The notes: a model not told the origin generated them from the sequence alone. A stretch of 6,253 nt of DNA from an uncultured Porphyromonadaceae bacterium (GCA_900555165.1 USKE01000135.1:1-6253); one strand, 5' to 3'; counted from the first letter of the stretch, positions 1-6,156 are shown. Numbers and translations are program-made.

Positions 1-237
1 TCCGAGGAAAATTAAAAGCCAAATAGGGCTTGAAAGTTTTAGCGGACACCAATAAAAATATATGTAAATCGGCGTCCTCCGGACGCCCCCTCCTTTGTGG
101 AAACCATAACCGGGCACACCTCCGCCCTGTGGGCTGCGGCGTACCCGGTTACGAAGAAATCAGCGTCTTTCAGACGCCACTGCGCCTTAAGTTAATAGCA
201 TTGTGTAGCGACCCTACAATGAATACCGGCACATAAT
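1..237. repeat. Hairpin-rich non-coding region at the left end
   Basis: No credible gene is visible here; the only sizeable open frame (30-236, plus) would start with TTG and resembles no family I know. The stretch is dense in short inverted repeats: GGCGTCC/GGACGCC at 71-77/81-87 (loop TCC), TAACCGGG/CCCGGTTA at 107-114/144-151 enclosing GCCC/GGGC at 124-127/131-134, GCGTCT/AGACGC at 163-168/172-177 (loop TTC), and CATT-GTAG/CTAC-AATG at 199-208/214-221 with a two-base bulge. The first and third hairpins share the core GCGTC-NNNN-GACGC and so look like related copies flanking the larger middle stem. This arrangement suits an interspersed palindromic (REP-like) element or a structured RNA. 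No promoter or transcript end is clear, so the class is left open. Confidence 0.45.
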
Positions 238-256
238 CCCCTCACTGCGCCTTAAG
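178..256. repeat. 14-bp direct repeat pair CACTGCGCCTTAAG
   Basis: The identical 14-mer CACTGCGCCTTAAG occurs at 178-191 and again at 243-256, 65 bases apart start to start. The first copy directly follows the third hairpin of the left-end region; the second sits in the loop of the hairpin just past the acyl-CoA synthetase stop codon. An exact 14-base repeat at this distance is unlikely by chance and suggests duplicated edges of a repeat element or a short duplication left by an insertion. Its function is unknown. Confidence 0.6.
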
Positions 257-272
257 GAAACGGTATGAGGGG
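238..272 (-). terminator. Possible terminator hairpin after the acyl-CoA synthetase
   Basis: CCCCTCA at 238-244 pairs perfectly with TGAGGGG at 266-272 across a 21-base loop that contains the palindrome CCTTAAGG (250-257). The stem abuts the stop codon of the minus-strand acyl-CoA synthetase (273-275), the expected place for a transcription end. Read on the minus strand, the hairpin is followed by GATTATGTG, not a run of T, so it is not a textbook intrinsic terminator. It could instead protect the mRNA end or belong to the neighbouring repeat region. Confidence 0.3.
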
Positions 273-2104
273 TCAGGCGTACATGGCCTCGATCTCGCTG
301 GCGTAACGCGAGTTGATTACCGGGCGGCGGATCTTCAGGGTGTTGGTGAGCTCGCCCGATTCCATGGTGAACTCGCGCGGGAGCAGGGTGAATTTCTTGA
401 TTTTCTCGAACGATGCCAATCCTTCCTGCATGGCCTCGATACGCTGTTCTATCAGACGGCGTATCTCCGAGTTGCGCACCAGATCCTCAAGGTTGCGGTA
501 CTGGATCTTTTTCTTGCGAGCGTACTCCTTTACGGCCTCGATGGCGGGCACGATTATGGCGGTGACATATTTGCGCTTGTCGCCGATCACGGCCACCTGT
601 TCGATATATTTGTCTTCGCCCAGACGGCTCTCAAGCACCTGCGGGGCGATATACTTGCCGTTCGAGGTCTTGAAAAGGTCTTTGAGGCGTTCGGTGAGCA
701 CCAGGGCGCCTCGGGGGTCGAAACGGCCGGCGTCGCCGGTGCGGAACCATCCGTCGGGGGGGAATGCTGGCCGTCCGCGTGGCGGCGCAGCAGGTAGGCG
801 GTCTCCTCGGGCTTGTTGAAATATCCGCGCATCACGGTGGGACCCTTGACAAGAATCTCGTTCTCCTCGCCGATGCGCACCTCAATCCCTTCGAGCACGG
901 TGCCCACGGTGCCGATCTCATAGCCCGTGGCGGGGAAACAGCTTACGGTAGCGGTGGTTTCCGAAAGGCCGTAGCCTATCATCACGTTCACACCCATGGC
1001 GTGGAAGAACTCAACGATGTTGTTGCTCAGTGGGGCGCCGGCGGTGGGGAAGATATTGCCGCGGTCAACACCCATGAGGCGGCGCACCTTGGCGAATATG
1101 CGGCTGTCGTAGAACCGGTAGCGGCGTTCGAGCCATGCGGGCACGGGGCGCCCCAGACGTACATAGTCGAGGTTGCGGCGACGCCCGATCTTCAGGGCGC
1201 GGGCGCACATCCAGCGGCTGAAGGCCGGCATGCGGCTCATCTTGTCCTGTATGGTGGCGTAAGCCTTCTCCCAGAAACGGGGCACCGAGCACATGCAGGT
1301 GGGGTGCACCTCGCGGATGGTATCCTGTATCTGGCGCGGGTCGCGGTTGATGTAGACCTTCACGCCGGTGTCAAAGCAATAGTAGGTCCAGGCTTTCTCG
1401 AAGATATGGCTCAGCGGCAGGAAACACATGGATGTGTCGCTGTCGGTCACCGAGGTGAGACGGCGGTGGTGGAAATTGATGGCGGCGTCGAAACAGCTGT
1501 GGGGAAGTATGGCCCCCTTGGGTTCGCCCGTGGTGCCCGAGGTGTAGAGCAGCGTGGCGATGTCGTCGGGCGTGGCGGCGGCGGTGCGGCGCCCGACCTC
1601 GGCGCGACATTTCTCGCCGGCCTTGGCTCCTAACTTCAGCAGCTGGCTGAAAGTGAGGGTGGTCTTGTCGTCGGCATCGCGCTCGATCTCGTCATACACC
1701 ACAATCTGCACGAGCGTGCCCACACGCTCCATAACGCCGCGGCAGATATGATACTGGTCGGCGGTGCCGGCAAATATCATGCGGGCGCCGGCATCGCGCA
1801 CGATATATTCGACCTGTTCGGCCGACGATGTGGCGTAGATAGACACAGGCACGACGCGGTTTGCGAATGCAGCGAAATCAGTGATGATTATCTGTGCCAT
1901 ATTGGGTGAGAACACGGCGATCCGCTCACCCTCCTCAAGCCCCAGGAGTTCCATCGCGCAGGCGCAATGCGACACATCCTCGCCGAGCGACAGCCAGCTT
2001 TTGGGCTCCCAGCGGCCGTCGATGCGGGTATAGAGTGCCGGGGTATCGCCGTAGCGCGCTGTCTGGCGGGCGATGAGGGTTGTCAGGATATTCTTTTCTA
2101 TCAT
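273..2104 (-). pseudogene. fadD: Long-chain acyl-CoA synthetase (AMP-forming), frameshifted
   Basis: This is an ANL-superfamily fatty acid-CoA ligase, which activates a fatty acid with ATP to acyl-AMP and then to acyl-CoA. The first frame (2104 to 587) gives 505 residues: the ATP-binding loop LLYTSGTTGEPKG at residues 185-197, then YGLSETTA at 378-385 and GYFNKPEET at 427-435. After about residue 449 the protein turns into low-complexity nonsense. The authentic continuation lies in another frame: DGWFRTGD (bases 755-732), then a hinge region and NGKYIAPQ with the C-terminal catalytic lysine (codon 656-654), ending at TGA 275-273. The shift falls in seven G at 756-762; one more G would restore a 610-residue protein, close to the family's usual length. 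The ATG at 2104 suits the family N terminus; a further ATG just upstream is out of frame. Function is clear at family level. Whether the gene is truly dead or carries a sequencing indel cannot be decided here. Confidence 0.88.
756..762. repeat. G7 homopolymer at the frameshift
   Basis: Seven consecutive G on the plus strand (C on the coding strand) lie exactly where the acyl-CoA synthetase changes frame. The upstream frame ends sensibly in ...GQHSPP and the downstream frame begins with DGWFRTGD. Eight G, or five, would join them; eight gives the natural reading H-S-P-P-D-G-W. Such runs are prone both to sequencing error and to slipped-strand change. Confidence 0.8.
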
Positions 2105-2158
2105 AGAATTTCATTAAAGGCGGTGACATGCGAAGCCGCGGAAATCATGCCCCGGCAA

Positions 2159-2171
2159 TGTCATTATGACA
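2159..2171. promoter_or_regulatory. 13-bp palindrome, possible operator
   Basis: TGTCAT-T-ATGACA is a perfect 6-1-6 dyad. It lies 55-67 bases upstream of the acyl-CoA synthetase start, between that start and the proposed promoter, where a bound repressor could block transcription. Dimeric regulators such as the TetR family commonly bind dyads of about this size, and TetR-family proteins often control fatty acid genes. That link is inference; no regulator gene is present in the window. Confidence 0.35.
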
Positions 2172-2236
2172 CCGTGACTCATGGCCGACCTGCCGCATAT
2201 CGCGCCAAAAGCGGTGACACAGAGCCAAATTCGCGG

Positions 2237-2270
2237 CAAAGTTAATTCATTTGTCTAAAACGGGGCGAAA
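2237..2270 (-). promoter_or_regulatory. Probable Bacteroidota-type promoter for fadD
   Basis: On the minus strand TAACTTTG (2244 to 2237) matches the Bacteroidota -7 consensus TAnnTTTG exactly. The upstream -33 box is weak: TTTCG at 2270-2266, about 22 bases away, is the nearest approximation to TTTG. Transcription would begin near 2231, giving a leader of roughly 125 bases before the ATG at 2104. Confidence 0.45.
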
Positions 2271-2285
2271 GGCGCGCGTGCTATT

Positions 2286-2316
2286 TGACGTGCGGTTAAC
2301 ATTTATTCACACGTCA
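2286..2316. promoter_or_regulatory. Spaced inverted repeat TGACGTG...CACGTCA
   Basis: TGACGTG at 2286-2292 and CACGTCA at 2310-2316 form perfect 7-base arms around a 17-base AT-rich spacer that itself contains GTTAAC (2295-2300). It lies about 75-105 bases upstream of the MATE promoter's -33 box. The spacing puts the arm centres 24 bases apart, so a dimer of dimers or a looping regulator could bind. It may be an operator for either divergent gene; no regulator can be named from this window. Confidence 0.3.
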
Positions 2317-2345
2317 CATCCCTTCTCTCCATATTATATAACACA

Positions 2346-2379
2346 CGGCGCGGCGGGTTTGCTCTCGCCCACCGCGCCG
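2346..2379. other. Strong GC-rich hairpin upstream of the MATE promoter
   Basis: Bases 2346-2357 pair with 2368-2379 in a 12-position stem with one C/A mismatch (2354/2371) and a 10-base loop (TTTGCTCTCG). The stem is almost pure G/C and ends 13 bases before the -33 box of the MATE promoter. Neither side has a T run, so it is not a standard intrinsic terminator, and both flanking genes are transcribed away from it. It could be a cruciform-forming or protein-binding site. Confidence 0.45.
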
Positions 2380-2392
2380 CCCGCGACACAAA

Positions 2393-2424
2393 TTTGCCCG
2401 TGAGCCGATTTTTTGGTAATTTTG
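2393..2424 (+). promoter_or_regulatory. Bacteroidota-type promoter for the MATE transporter
   Basis: TTTG at 2393-2396 and TAATTTTG at 2417-2424 match the -33 (TTTG) and -7 (TAnnTTTG) boxes used by the primary sigma factor of Bacteroidota, with a 20-base spacer that fits the usual range. Transcription should start near 2430, about 30 bases before the ATG at 2461. The leader contains a four-codon frame (ATG at 2439, stop at 2451-2453) that is out of frame with the gene and probably meaningless. Confidence 0.65.
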
Positions 2425-2460
2425 CATCTCCAAAAGGTATGAACAAGGTATAAGTCAGGT

Positions 2461-3855
2461 ATGAAGAACGGCCATAACCTCACCGAATTAGCCGAGATGC
2501 CCATAGGGCGACTGCTGTGGAAATACTCGCTCCCCGCAGTGGCCGGCATGCTCGTGATGCAGCTTTACAGCATCATCGACCGTATTTTCATAGGTCAGGT
2601 CGTGGGCCCCGAGGCCATCGCCGGCCTGGCCATCACCTTCCCGGTGATGAACATCACCACCGCCCTGGGCGTGCTGGTGGGTGCCGGCGCATCGGCGCGC
2701 GCATCGCTGTTTCTCGGCTCGGGCAACGACCGCATGGCGCGGCTTGTACTGGGCAACGCCCTGACCCTGACGCTCGTCATCGGCATCGTCTATCTGTCGC
2801 TGTTCGCCTGGGGTATGGACACCGTGCTCGGGTGGTTCGGCGCCAACGAGGTGACCCTCCCCTACGCCCGCGACTTCATGATGTACATACTGCCGGGTCT
2901 GCTGCTCACCAACATCACGTTCACCTTCAACAACCTGATGCGCGCGTCGGGATTTCCCGTGCGTGCCATGGTCACCATGTTCATCGGCGCGGGGCTGAAC
3001 ATCATCCTGGCCCCGGTGTTCATCTACGTGCTCGACCTGGGCATCAAGGGGGCGGCCGTGGCCACCGACATCTCCATGACCGTGTCGGCCATTTTCGTGA
3101 TGAACCATTTCTTCCACAAGAAGAACGGGCCGGTCACATTCACCCGCGGCATCTTCGGCATCGACTGGAAACTGGTGTGGGGTATGCTCGGCATCGGCGC
3201 GGCGCCGTTCATCATCAACGTGGCCTCGTGTGGCATCAACATATTCATCAACAACTCGCTGCTCAGCTACGGCGGTGTCGACGCCATAGCCGCCTCGGGC
3301 ATCTTCGTCACATACACCACCATGCTGTGCTGTATAGTGCTGGGCATCTGCCAGGGCATGCAGCCCGTGGTGGGTTTCAACTACGGCAGCGGGCGCCTCG
3401 ACAGGGTGGCACGCGCGTTCTGGGTGGCCACGGGCGCCGGCCTGGTGGTCACGACCCTGGGCTGGGCCGGAGGGGAGTTCTTCCCCTGGTACATAGCCCG
3501 CGCCTTCGTGAGCGACCTCGGACTGGTGGAGTTCACTGCCCACGCCCTGAGGGTGGCCATGGTCACCTTCTGGATGGTGGCCGTGCAGATAATCGCCACC
3601 ACCTACTTCCAGTCGATCGGCAAGATCGGCCTGTCGATATTCCTGAGCCTCACGCGCCAGGTACTGTTTTTCGTGCCGTTGCTGATGGTGTTGCCGCGCT
3701 TTTTCGGCCTCGACGGCATCTGGTACAGTTTCTTCATGTCTGACATCTGCTCGACCACCGTCACCATAATCCTGATGGTGGGGGCGTTCCGCGACCTGCG
3801 CCGCCGCACCCTCCTGGCCCGCGTACCGGGGGCAGAAACCGCGCCCAGGCCGTAA
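2461..3855 (+). CDS. MATE family multidrug efflux transporter
   Basis: This is an intact 464-residue inner-membrane antiporter of the MATE family, which exports cationic drugs or metabolites in exchange for Na+ or H+. The length is typical (about 450-470). The protein is hydrophobic throughout, compatible with twelve membrane helices in two six-helix halves joined by the polar loop at about 217-237 (HKKNGPVTFTRG). Helix 1 carries D40 in SIIDRIFIGQ, at the place of the conserved helix-1 aspartate implicated in cation coupling. The second half has the family motif CQGMQPVVGFNYGS at 297-310, typical of the MepA/DinF-like branch. The C-terminal tail is short and basic (RDLRRRT, 444-450). The ATG at 2461 is preceded by AGGT but no true Shine-Dalgarno, normal for Bacteroidota, and sits about 30 bases after a good promoter. 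No regulator is adjacent, so the substrate cannot be inferred. Confidence 0.93.
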   Translation: MKNGHNLTELAEMPIGRLLWKYSLPAVAGMLVMQLYSIIDRIFIGQVVGPEAIAGLAITFPVMNITTALGVLVGAGASARASLFLGSGNDRMARLVLGNALTLTLVIGIVYLSLFAWGMDTVLGWFGANEVTLPYARDFMMYILPGLLLTNITFTFNNLMRASGFPVRAMVTMFIGAGLNIILAPVFIYVLDLGIKGAAVATDISMTVSAIFVMNHFFHKKNGPVTFTRGIFGIDWKLVWGMLGIGAAPFIINVASCGINIFINNSLLSYGGVDAIAASGIFVTYTTMLCCIVLGICQGMQPVVGFNYGSGRLDRVARAFWVATGAGLVVTTLGWAGGEFFPWYIARAFVSDLGLVEFTAHALRVAMVTFWMVAVQIIATTYFQSIGKIGLSIFLSLTRQVLFFVPLLMVLPRFFGLDGIWYSFFMSDICSTTVTIILMVGAFRDLRRRTLLARVPGAETAPRP

Positions 3856-3902
3856 ACACGAATAAAATCATATCCACCCGGCCACGGCTCACGAAAAAGT
3901 GT

Positions 3903-3910
3903 TATCTTTG
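3903..3910 (+). promoter_or_regulatory. -7 promoter box for polA
   Basis: TATCTTTG is an exact match to the Bacteroidota -7 consensus TAnnTTTG and lies 30 bases before the polA ATG at 3941. No clear TTTG is found about 20 bases upstream, so the -33 box is poor. Its position decides the start: an in-frame ATG at 3899 overlaps the promoter and would add 14 residues that the family does not have. With only 85 bases between the MATE stop and polA and no terminator hairpin seen, read-through from the transporter is also possible. Confidence 0.55.
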
Positions 3911-3940
3911 TGGGGACACATATCCCACCCGATTTTGGCC

Positions 3941-5614
3941 ATGGATGACAAAAAACTGTTTCTGCTCGACGCCTACGCGCTGATTTACCGCGCGTACTAC
4001 GCCCTGATACGCTCGCCGCGCATGACCTCGGCGGGGTTCAACGCCTCGGCGGTATTCGGATTCTGCAACACGCTCGACGAAGTGCTGCGCAAGCAGAATC
4101 CCACGCATATCGCCGTCTGTTTCGACCCCAAGGGGAAGACTTTCCGCCACGAGATGTACGACCAGTACAAGGCACAGCGCGAGGCACAGCCCGAAGACAT
4201 ACAGATGTCGGTGCCGATTATCAAGGAGATCATCGCCGCCTACAACATACCGGTGTTCGAGGTGCCGGGCTACGAGGCCGACGATGTCATCGGCACACTG
4301 GCCCGCAAGGCCGCCGAACGCGGGTTCACCACTTACATGATGACCCCCGACAAGGATTTCGGCCAGCTCGTCACCGACCGCATACTCCAGTACCGCCCCT
4401 CGCTGAAAGGACAGGACTTTGAAATCCGTGGCCCACAAGAGGTGTGCGAGCGCTACGGCATCGCATCGACGGCGCAGGTAATCGACCTGCTGGCGCTCGA
4501 AGGTGATGCCATCGACAACATCCCCGGCTGCCCCGGCGTGGGGCCGAAGACGGCCACGAAACTCATTGCCGAATACGGCACCGTCGAGAACATGCTCGCC
4601 CACGCCGACGCCATAAAGGGGGCGCTCGGACAGAAGATACGCGACAACGCGCAGAACATCAGGTTCTCGAAAGACCTGGCCACCATACGCACCGACGTGC
4701 CAGTGGAGGTCGACTTCGACACACTGCGCCGCCGCCCCGAGAATGTAACCGAACTTGCCGCGCTGTACCGCCGACTCGAATTCAAGACATTCCTGCAGCG
4801 ACTCAAGATAAAGGAGTCTGACAGCGCCGATGAGCCGGCGCCGGATAAAAAAAGCACCGCACGCAAGGGGAACAGCGCTACAGCCGATGCCACCGCCCAG
4901 CCCTCGCTGTTCGACTTCATAGACTCACCCGCTCCCGAGGGGAACACCGCCGCCCCGGTCGGTCTCGATCCCGAGGCCACCGACTATGCCGTGGCCGACA
5001 CCCCCGCCGAAATCGGCGCACTCGTGGCCGAGGCCGCCGCGGCCAAGACCGTGGGCATAGCCATCTACGCCCCCGGCGAGATGGCCATGACCGCACAGTT
5101 CCGCGGACTCGCCATAAGCCCCGGCGAGGGGAAAGCAAGGCTTGTGACCCTCCCTGCCGACCCGGTGCGCCGCGCCGAGACGGCTGCCCTGCTGCAGCCG
5201 CTCTTCTCATCGGCGGGCACCCTGATCTCAAGCACCGACATAAAGCGCGACATGGTGATACTGCGTCGCGAGAAAATCGAGATTCAGGCACCATATTTCG
5301 ATGTCTCGCTGGCCCACTACATCCTGCAGCCCGAAATGCGCCACCGTCTGTCGGACGTGGCCGCGACGGTGCTCAACTACCGCACGTCGGACTACGACGA
5401 CCCCGGCGCACGCAAGCCGTATGCCCCCCTCCCCCCAGGCGCGGAACTGACACGGCTGTGCGAACAGGCCGACCTCTCGCGGCGACTCGTCGAGCCTCTG
5501 CGCACCCTGCTCGTGCAGAATGAGCAGCTCCGCCTGCTCGGCGGCCACCAGGTCGCGCGTGGCGGCGATCTCGCGGGAGGCCACCTCGGCGAAGGCGGCA
5601 TCCACGATGCGTAA
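3941..5614 (+). CDS. polA: DNA polymerase I, truncated: 5' nuclease and exo domains only
   Basis: DNA polymerase I removes RNA primers and fills gaps in replication and repair. Residues 1-290 are the 5'-3' nuclease (FEN) domain with its metal-binding acids in place: D10 in LLDAYALIYRAYY, D62 in VCFDPKGKTFRH, E112, D114 and D115 in GYEADDVIG, D137 and D139 in TPDKDFG, and D189 and D192 in LEGDAIDNIPG. The DNA-binding turn GCPGVGPKTA follows at 196-205. After a polar linker (about 291-340) comes the RNase-D-like 3'-5' exonuclease domain to about 533. It seems inactive: the segment matching the DxE motif reads IAIYAPGE (373-380). Genuine sequence stops at about NEQLRLL (527-533); the last 24 residues are antisense reading of the neighbouring gene. 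The family is about 900-950 residues, so the polymerase domain (roughly 400 residues) is missing. The true start is the ATG at 3941, where MDDKKLFLLDAY matches the family and a -7 box lies 30 bases upstream. The truncation is probably an artefact, since loss of polymerase activity would be costly. Confidence 0.9.
   Translation: MDDKKLFLLDAYALIYRAYYALIRSPRMTSAGFNASAVFGFCNTLDEVLRKQNPTHIAVCFDPKGKTFRHEMYDQYKAQREAQPEDIQMSVPIIKEIIAAYNIPVFEVPGYEADDVIGTLARKAAERGFTTYMMTPDKDFGQLVTDRILQYRPSLKGQDFEIRGPQEVCERYGIASTAQVIDLLALEGDAIDNIPGCPGVGPKTATKLIAEYGTVENMLAHADAIKGALGQKIRDNAQNIRFSKDLATIRTDVPVEVDFDTLRRRPENVTELAALYRRLEFKTFLQRLKIKESDSADEPAPDKKSTARKGNSATADATAQPSLFDFIDSPAPEGNTAAPVGLDPEATDYAVADTPAEIGALVAEAAAAKTVGIAIYAPGEMAMTAQFRGLAISPGEGKARLVTLPADPVRRAETAALLQPLFSSAGTLISSTDIKRDMVILRREKIEIQAPYFDVSLAHYILQPEMRHRLSDVAATVLNYRTSDYDDPGARKPYAPLPPGAELTRLCEQADLSRRLVEPLRTLLVQNEQLRLLGGHQVARGGDLAGGHLGEGGIHDA
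5522..5539. other. polA/porG junction with a small inverted repeat
   Basis: Two unrelated coding regions on opposite strands meet within these bases. The 18-base segment reads GAGCAG-CTCCGC-CTGCTC, a 6-base inverted repeat around a 6-base centre. Leftward the plus strand encodes polA up to NEQLRLL; rightward the minus strand encodes the oxidoreductase gamma subunit, whose last credible residues are about AAEQAELL. Because both proteins can be read into the repeat, the exact breakpoint cannot be set more finely. Short inverted homology at a junction of inverted segments is typical of template switching during amplification, of misassembly, or of a microhomology-driven inversion. Confidence 0.7.
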
Positions 5615-6092
5615 GTTCTTCGCGTGCAGCTTCTCGGGCATGGTGGCACAGATGCCGGCATGGATGTCCTCGATGGTCACGGCCGCCGTGAGCGCGGGAA
5701 TGGCCCCGAGAAACACCGTGTTGGGAATGGGGCGGCCGAGCACGGCGGCGGAGATGCCGTCAGCGTCGATTCCCAGAATGCGCGGGTCGTCAAGGGCGCT
5801 TCGTGTTCAGCAGCATGAGGCCGCCGGGGGCGAGCTCGTCCTCCCAGCCGTCTTCCACGAGCGTCTCGTCCAAATAGATGACGAACGCGGCCCGATGCAC
5901 GGCGCTGCGGTCGCCAATGGGAGCGGTGTCGATCTTCGTGAACGCCCGCATGGGGGCGCCACGCCGCTCGGGGCCGAAGGTGGGGAACGCCAGCGCATAG
6001 GCGCCTGCCGACAGCGCTGCGGCCGCCCCCAGGCACCGGGCCGCCGTAAAGGCCCCCTGCCCACCCCGGGCATGCCAAATGAATTCCAGCAC
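5522..6092 (-). pseudogene. porG: Pyruvate/2-oxoacid:ferredoxin oxidoreductase gamma subunit, frameshifted
   Basis: The gamma subunit belongs to the CoA- and thiamin-diphosphate-dependent complex that oxidatively decarboxylates pyruvate or a related 2-oxoacid to an acyl-CoA, reducing ferredoxin in the cytoplasm of anaerobes. The GTG at 6092 opens the family N terminus LEFIWHARGGQGAFTAA (residues 2-18), followed by AFPTFGPERRGAPMRAF and IDTAPIGDRSAVH. The frame stops after LLNTKRP (residue 100) at TGA 5792-5790. One base less there, in the AA at 5792-5793, restores DDPRILGIDADGISAAVLG and then GRPIPNTVFLGAIPAL, a typical second half, giving about 189 residues up to the polA junction against a usual 180-195. 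The C-terminal few residues and the stop are therefore probably lost. In por operons, delta, alpha and beta subunits commonly follow; here antisense polA follows, so the operon is cut. The strong ribosome binding site and protein style differ from the Bacteroidota genes to the left. The exact 2-oxoacid cannot be told from gamma alone. Confidence 0.82.
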
Positions 6093-6095
6093 GCT

Positions 6096-6102
6096 ACCTC
6101 CT
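6096..6102 (-). promoter_or_regulatory. Strong Shine-Dalgarno site for porG
   Basis: On the minus strand AGGAGGT (6102 to 6096) is a perfect anti-16S match, with four bases between AGGAGG and the GTG at 6092. It fixes the GTG as the start in the absence of an in-frame ATG near the family N terminus. Such a site is unusual in Bacteroidota, whose other genes in this window lack one. Confidence 0.75.
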
Positions 6103-6111
6103 CTTCAACAA

Positions 6112-6137
6112 AATGGGCGACCGCTTGATCGCCCATT
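6112..6137. other. 9-bp perfect hairpin in the porG leader
   Basis: AATGGGCGA (6112-6120) pairs with TCGCCCATT (6129-6137) around an 8-base loop. On the minus strand it lies 9 bases upstream of the porG ribosome binding site and contains an ATG at 6136 that opens a frame overlapping porG out of phase. AAGGAG precedes this ATG by 11 bases. The hairpin is not followed by a T run in the porG direction, so it is not an intrinsic terminator for anything upstream. It might affect translation or mRNA stability, or pair by chance. Confidence 0.4.
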
Positions 6138-6156
6138 GTCGCTCAATCTCCTTTTT

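Larger units (their letters stand above)
2105..2460. other. Divergent intergenic region, fadD / MATE transporter
   Basis: A 356-base gene-free region separates two divergent genes. It holds a likely promoter for each gene (2237-2270 minus, 2393-2424 plus), a 13-bp palindrome at 2159-2171, a spaced inverted repeat at 2286-2316 and a GC-rich hairpin at 2346-2379. An imperfect 13-base direct repeat, AAA(G/A)GCGGTGACA, occurs at 2116-2128 and 2207-2219 with 12 of 13 bases identical, both inside the probable leader of the acyl-CoA synthetase mRNA. No tRNA, small RNA or CRISPR array is recognisable. The middle, about 2281-2345, is markedly more AT-rich than the flanking genes, as expected for a control region. 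Confidence 0.7.

Noticed and set aside
34..50. AGTTTTAGCGGACACC as a possible insertion sequence end
   Set aside because: It faintly resembles the terminal bases of some insertion sequences, but there is no transposase, partner inverted repeat or target duplication in the window.
30..236. A 68-residue open frame in the left-end region
   Set aside because: It begins with TTG without a ribosome binding site or promoter and runs through four hairpins. The structure explains the sequence better than coding does, although a small repeat-derived peptide cannot be fully excluded.
764..1633. A 289-codon plus-strand open frame over the acyl-CoA synthetase
   Set aside because: It is the antisense shadow of a gene with strong family motifs, and it shows no recognisable domain or upstream signals of its own.
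2488..3543. A 351-codon open frame antisense to the MATE transporter
   Set aside because: Its protein is rich in H, G, E, D and R, typical of an antisense shadow of a GC-rich membrane protein gene. The plus-strand frame is a clear full-length MATE transporter.
3902..4603. A 233-codon minus-strand open frame over polA
   Set aside because: It lies opposite the well-conserved 5' nuclease domain and shows no family features; it is a shadow of the GC-rich codon pattern.
3941..5539. A stand-alone flap endonuclease evolved from PolA
   Set aside because: Free 5' nuclease homologues end near residue 300, whereas this frame continues through the proofreading domain and stops abruptly at the junction with an antisense tail. 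That indicates a cut gene and not a designed short form.
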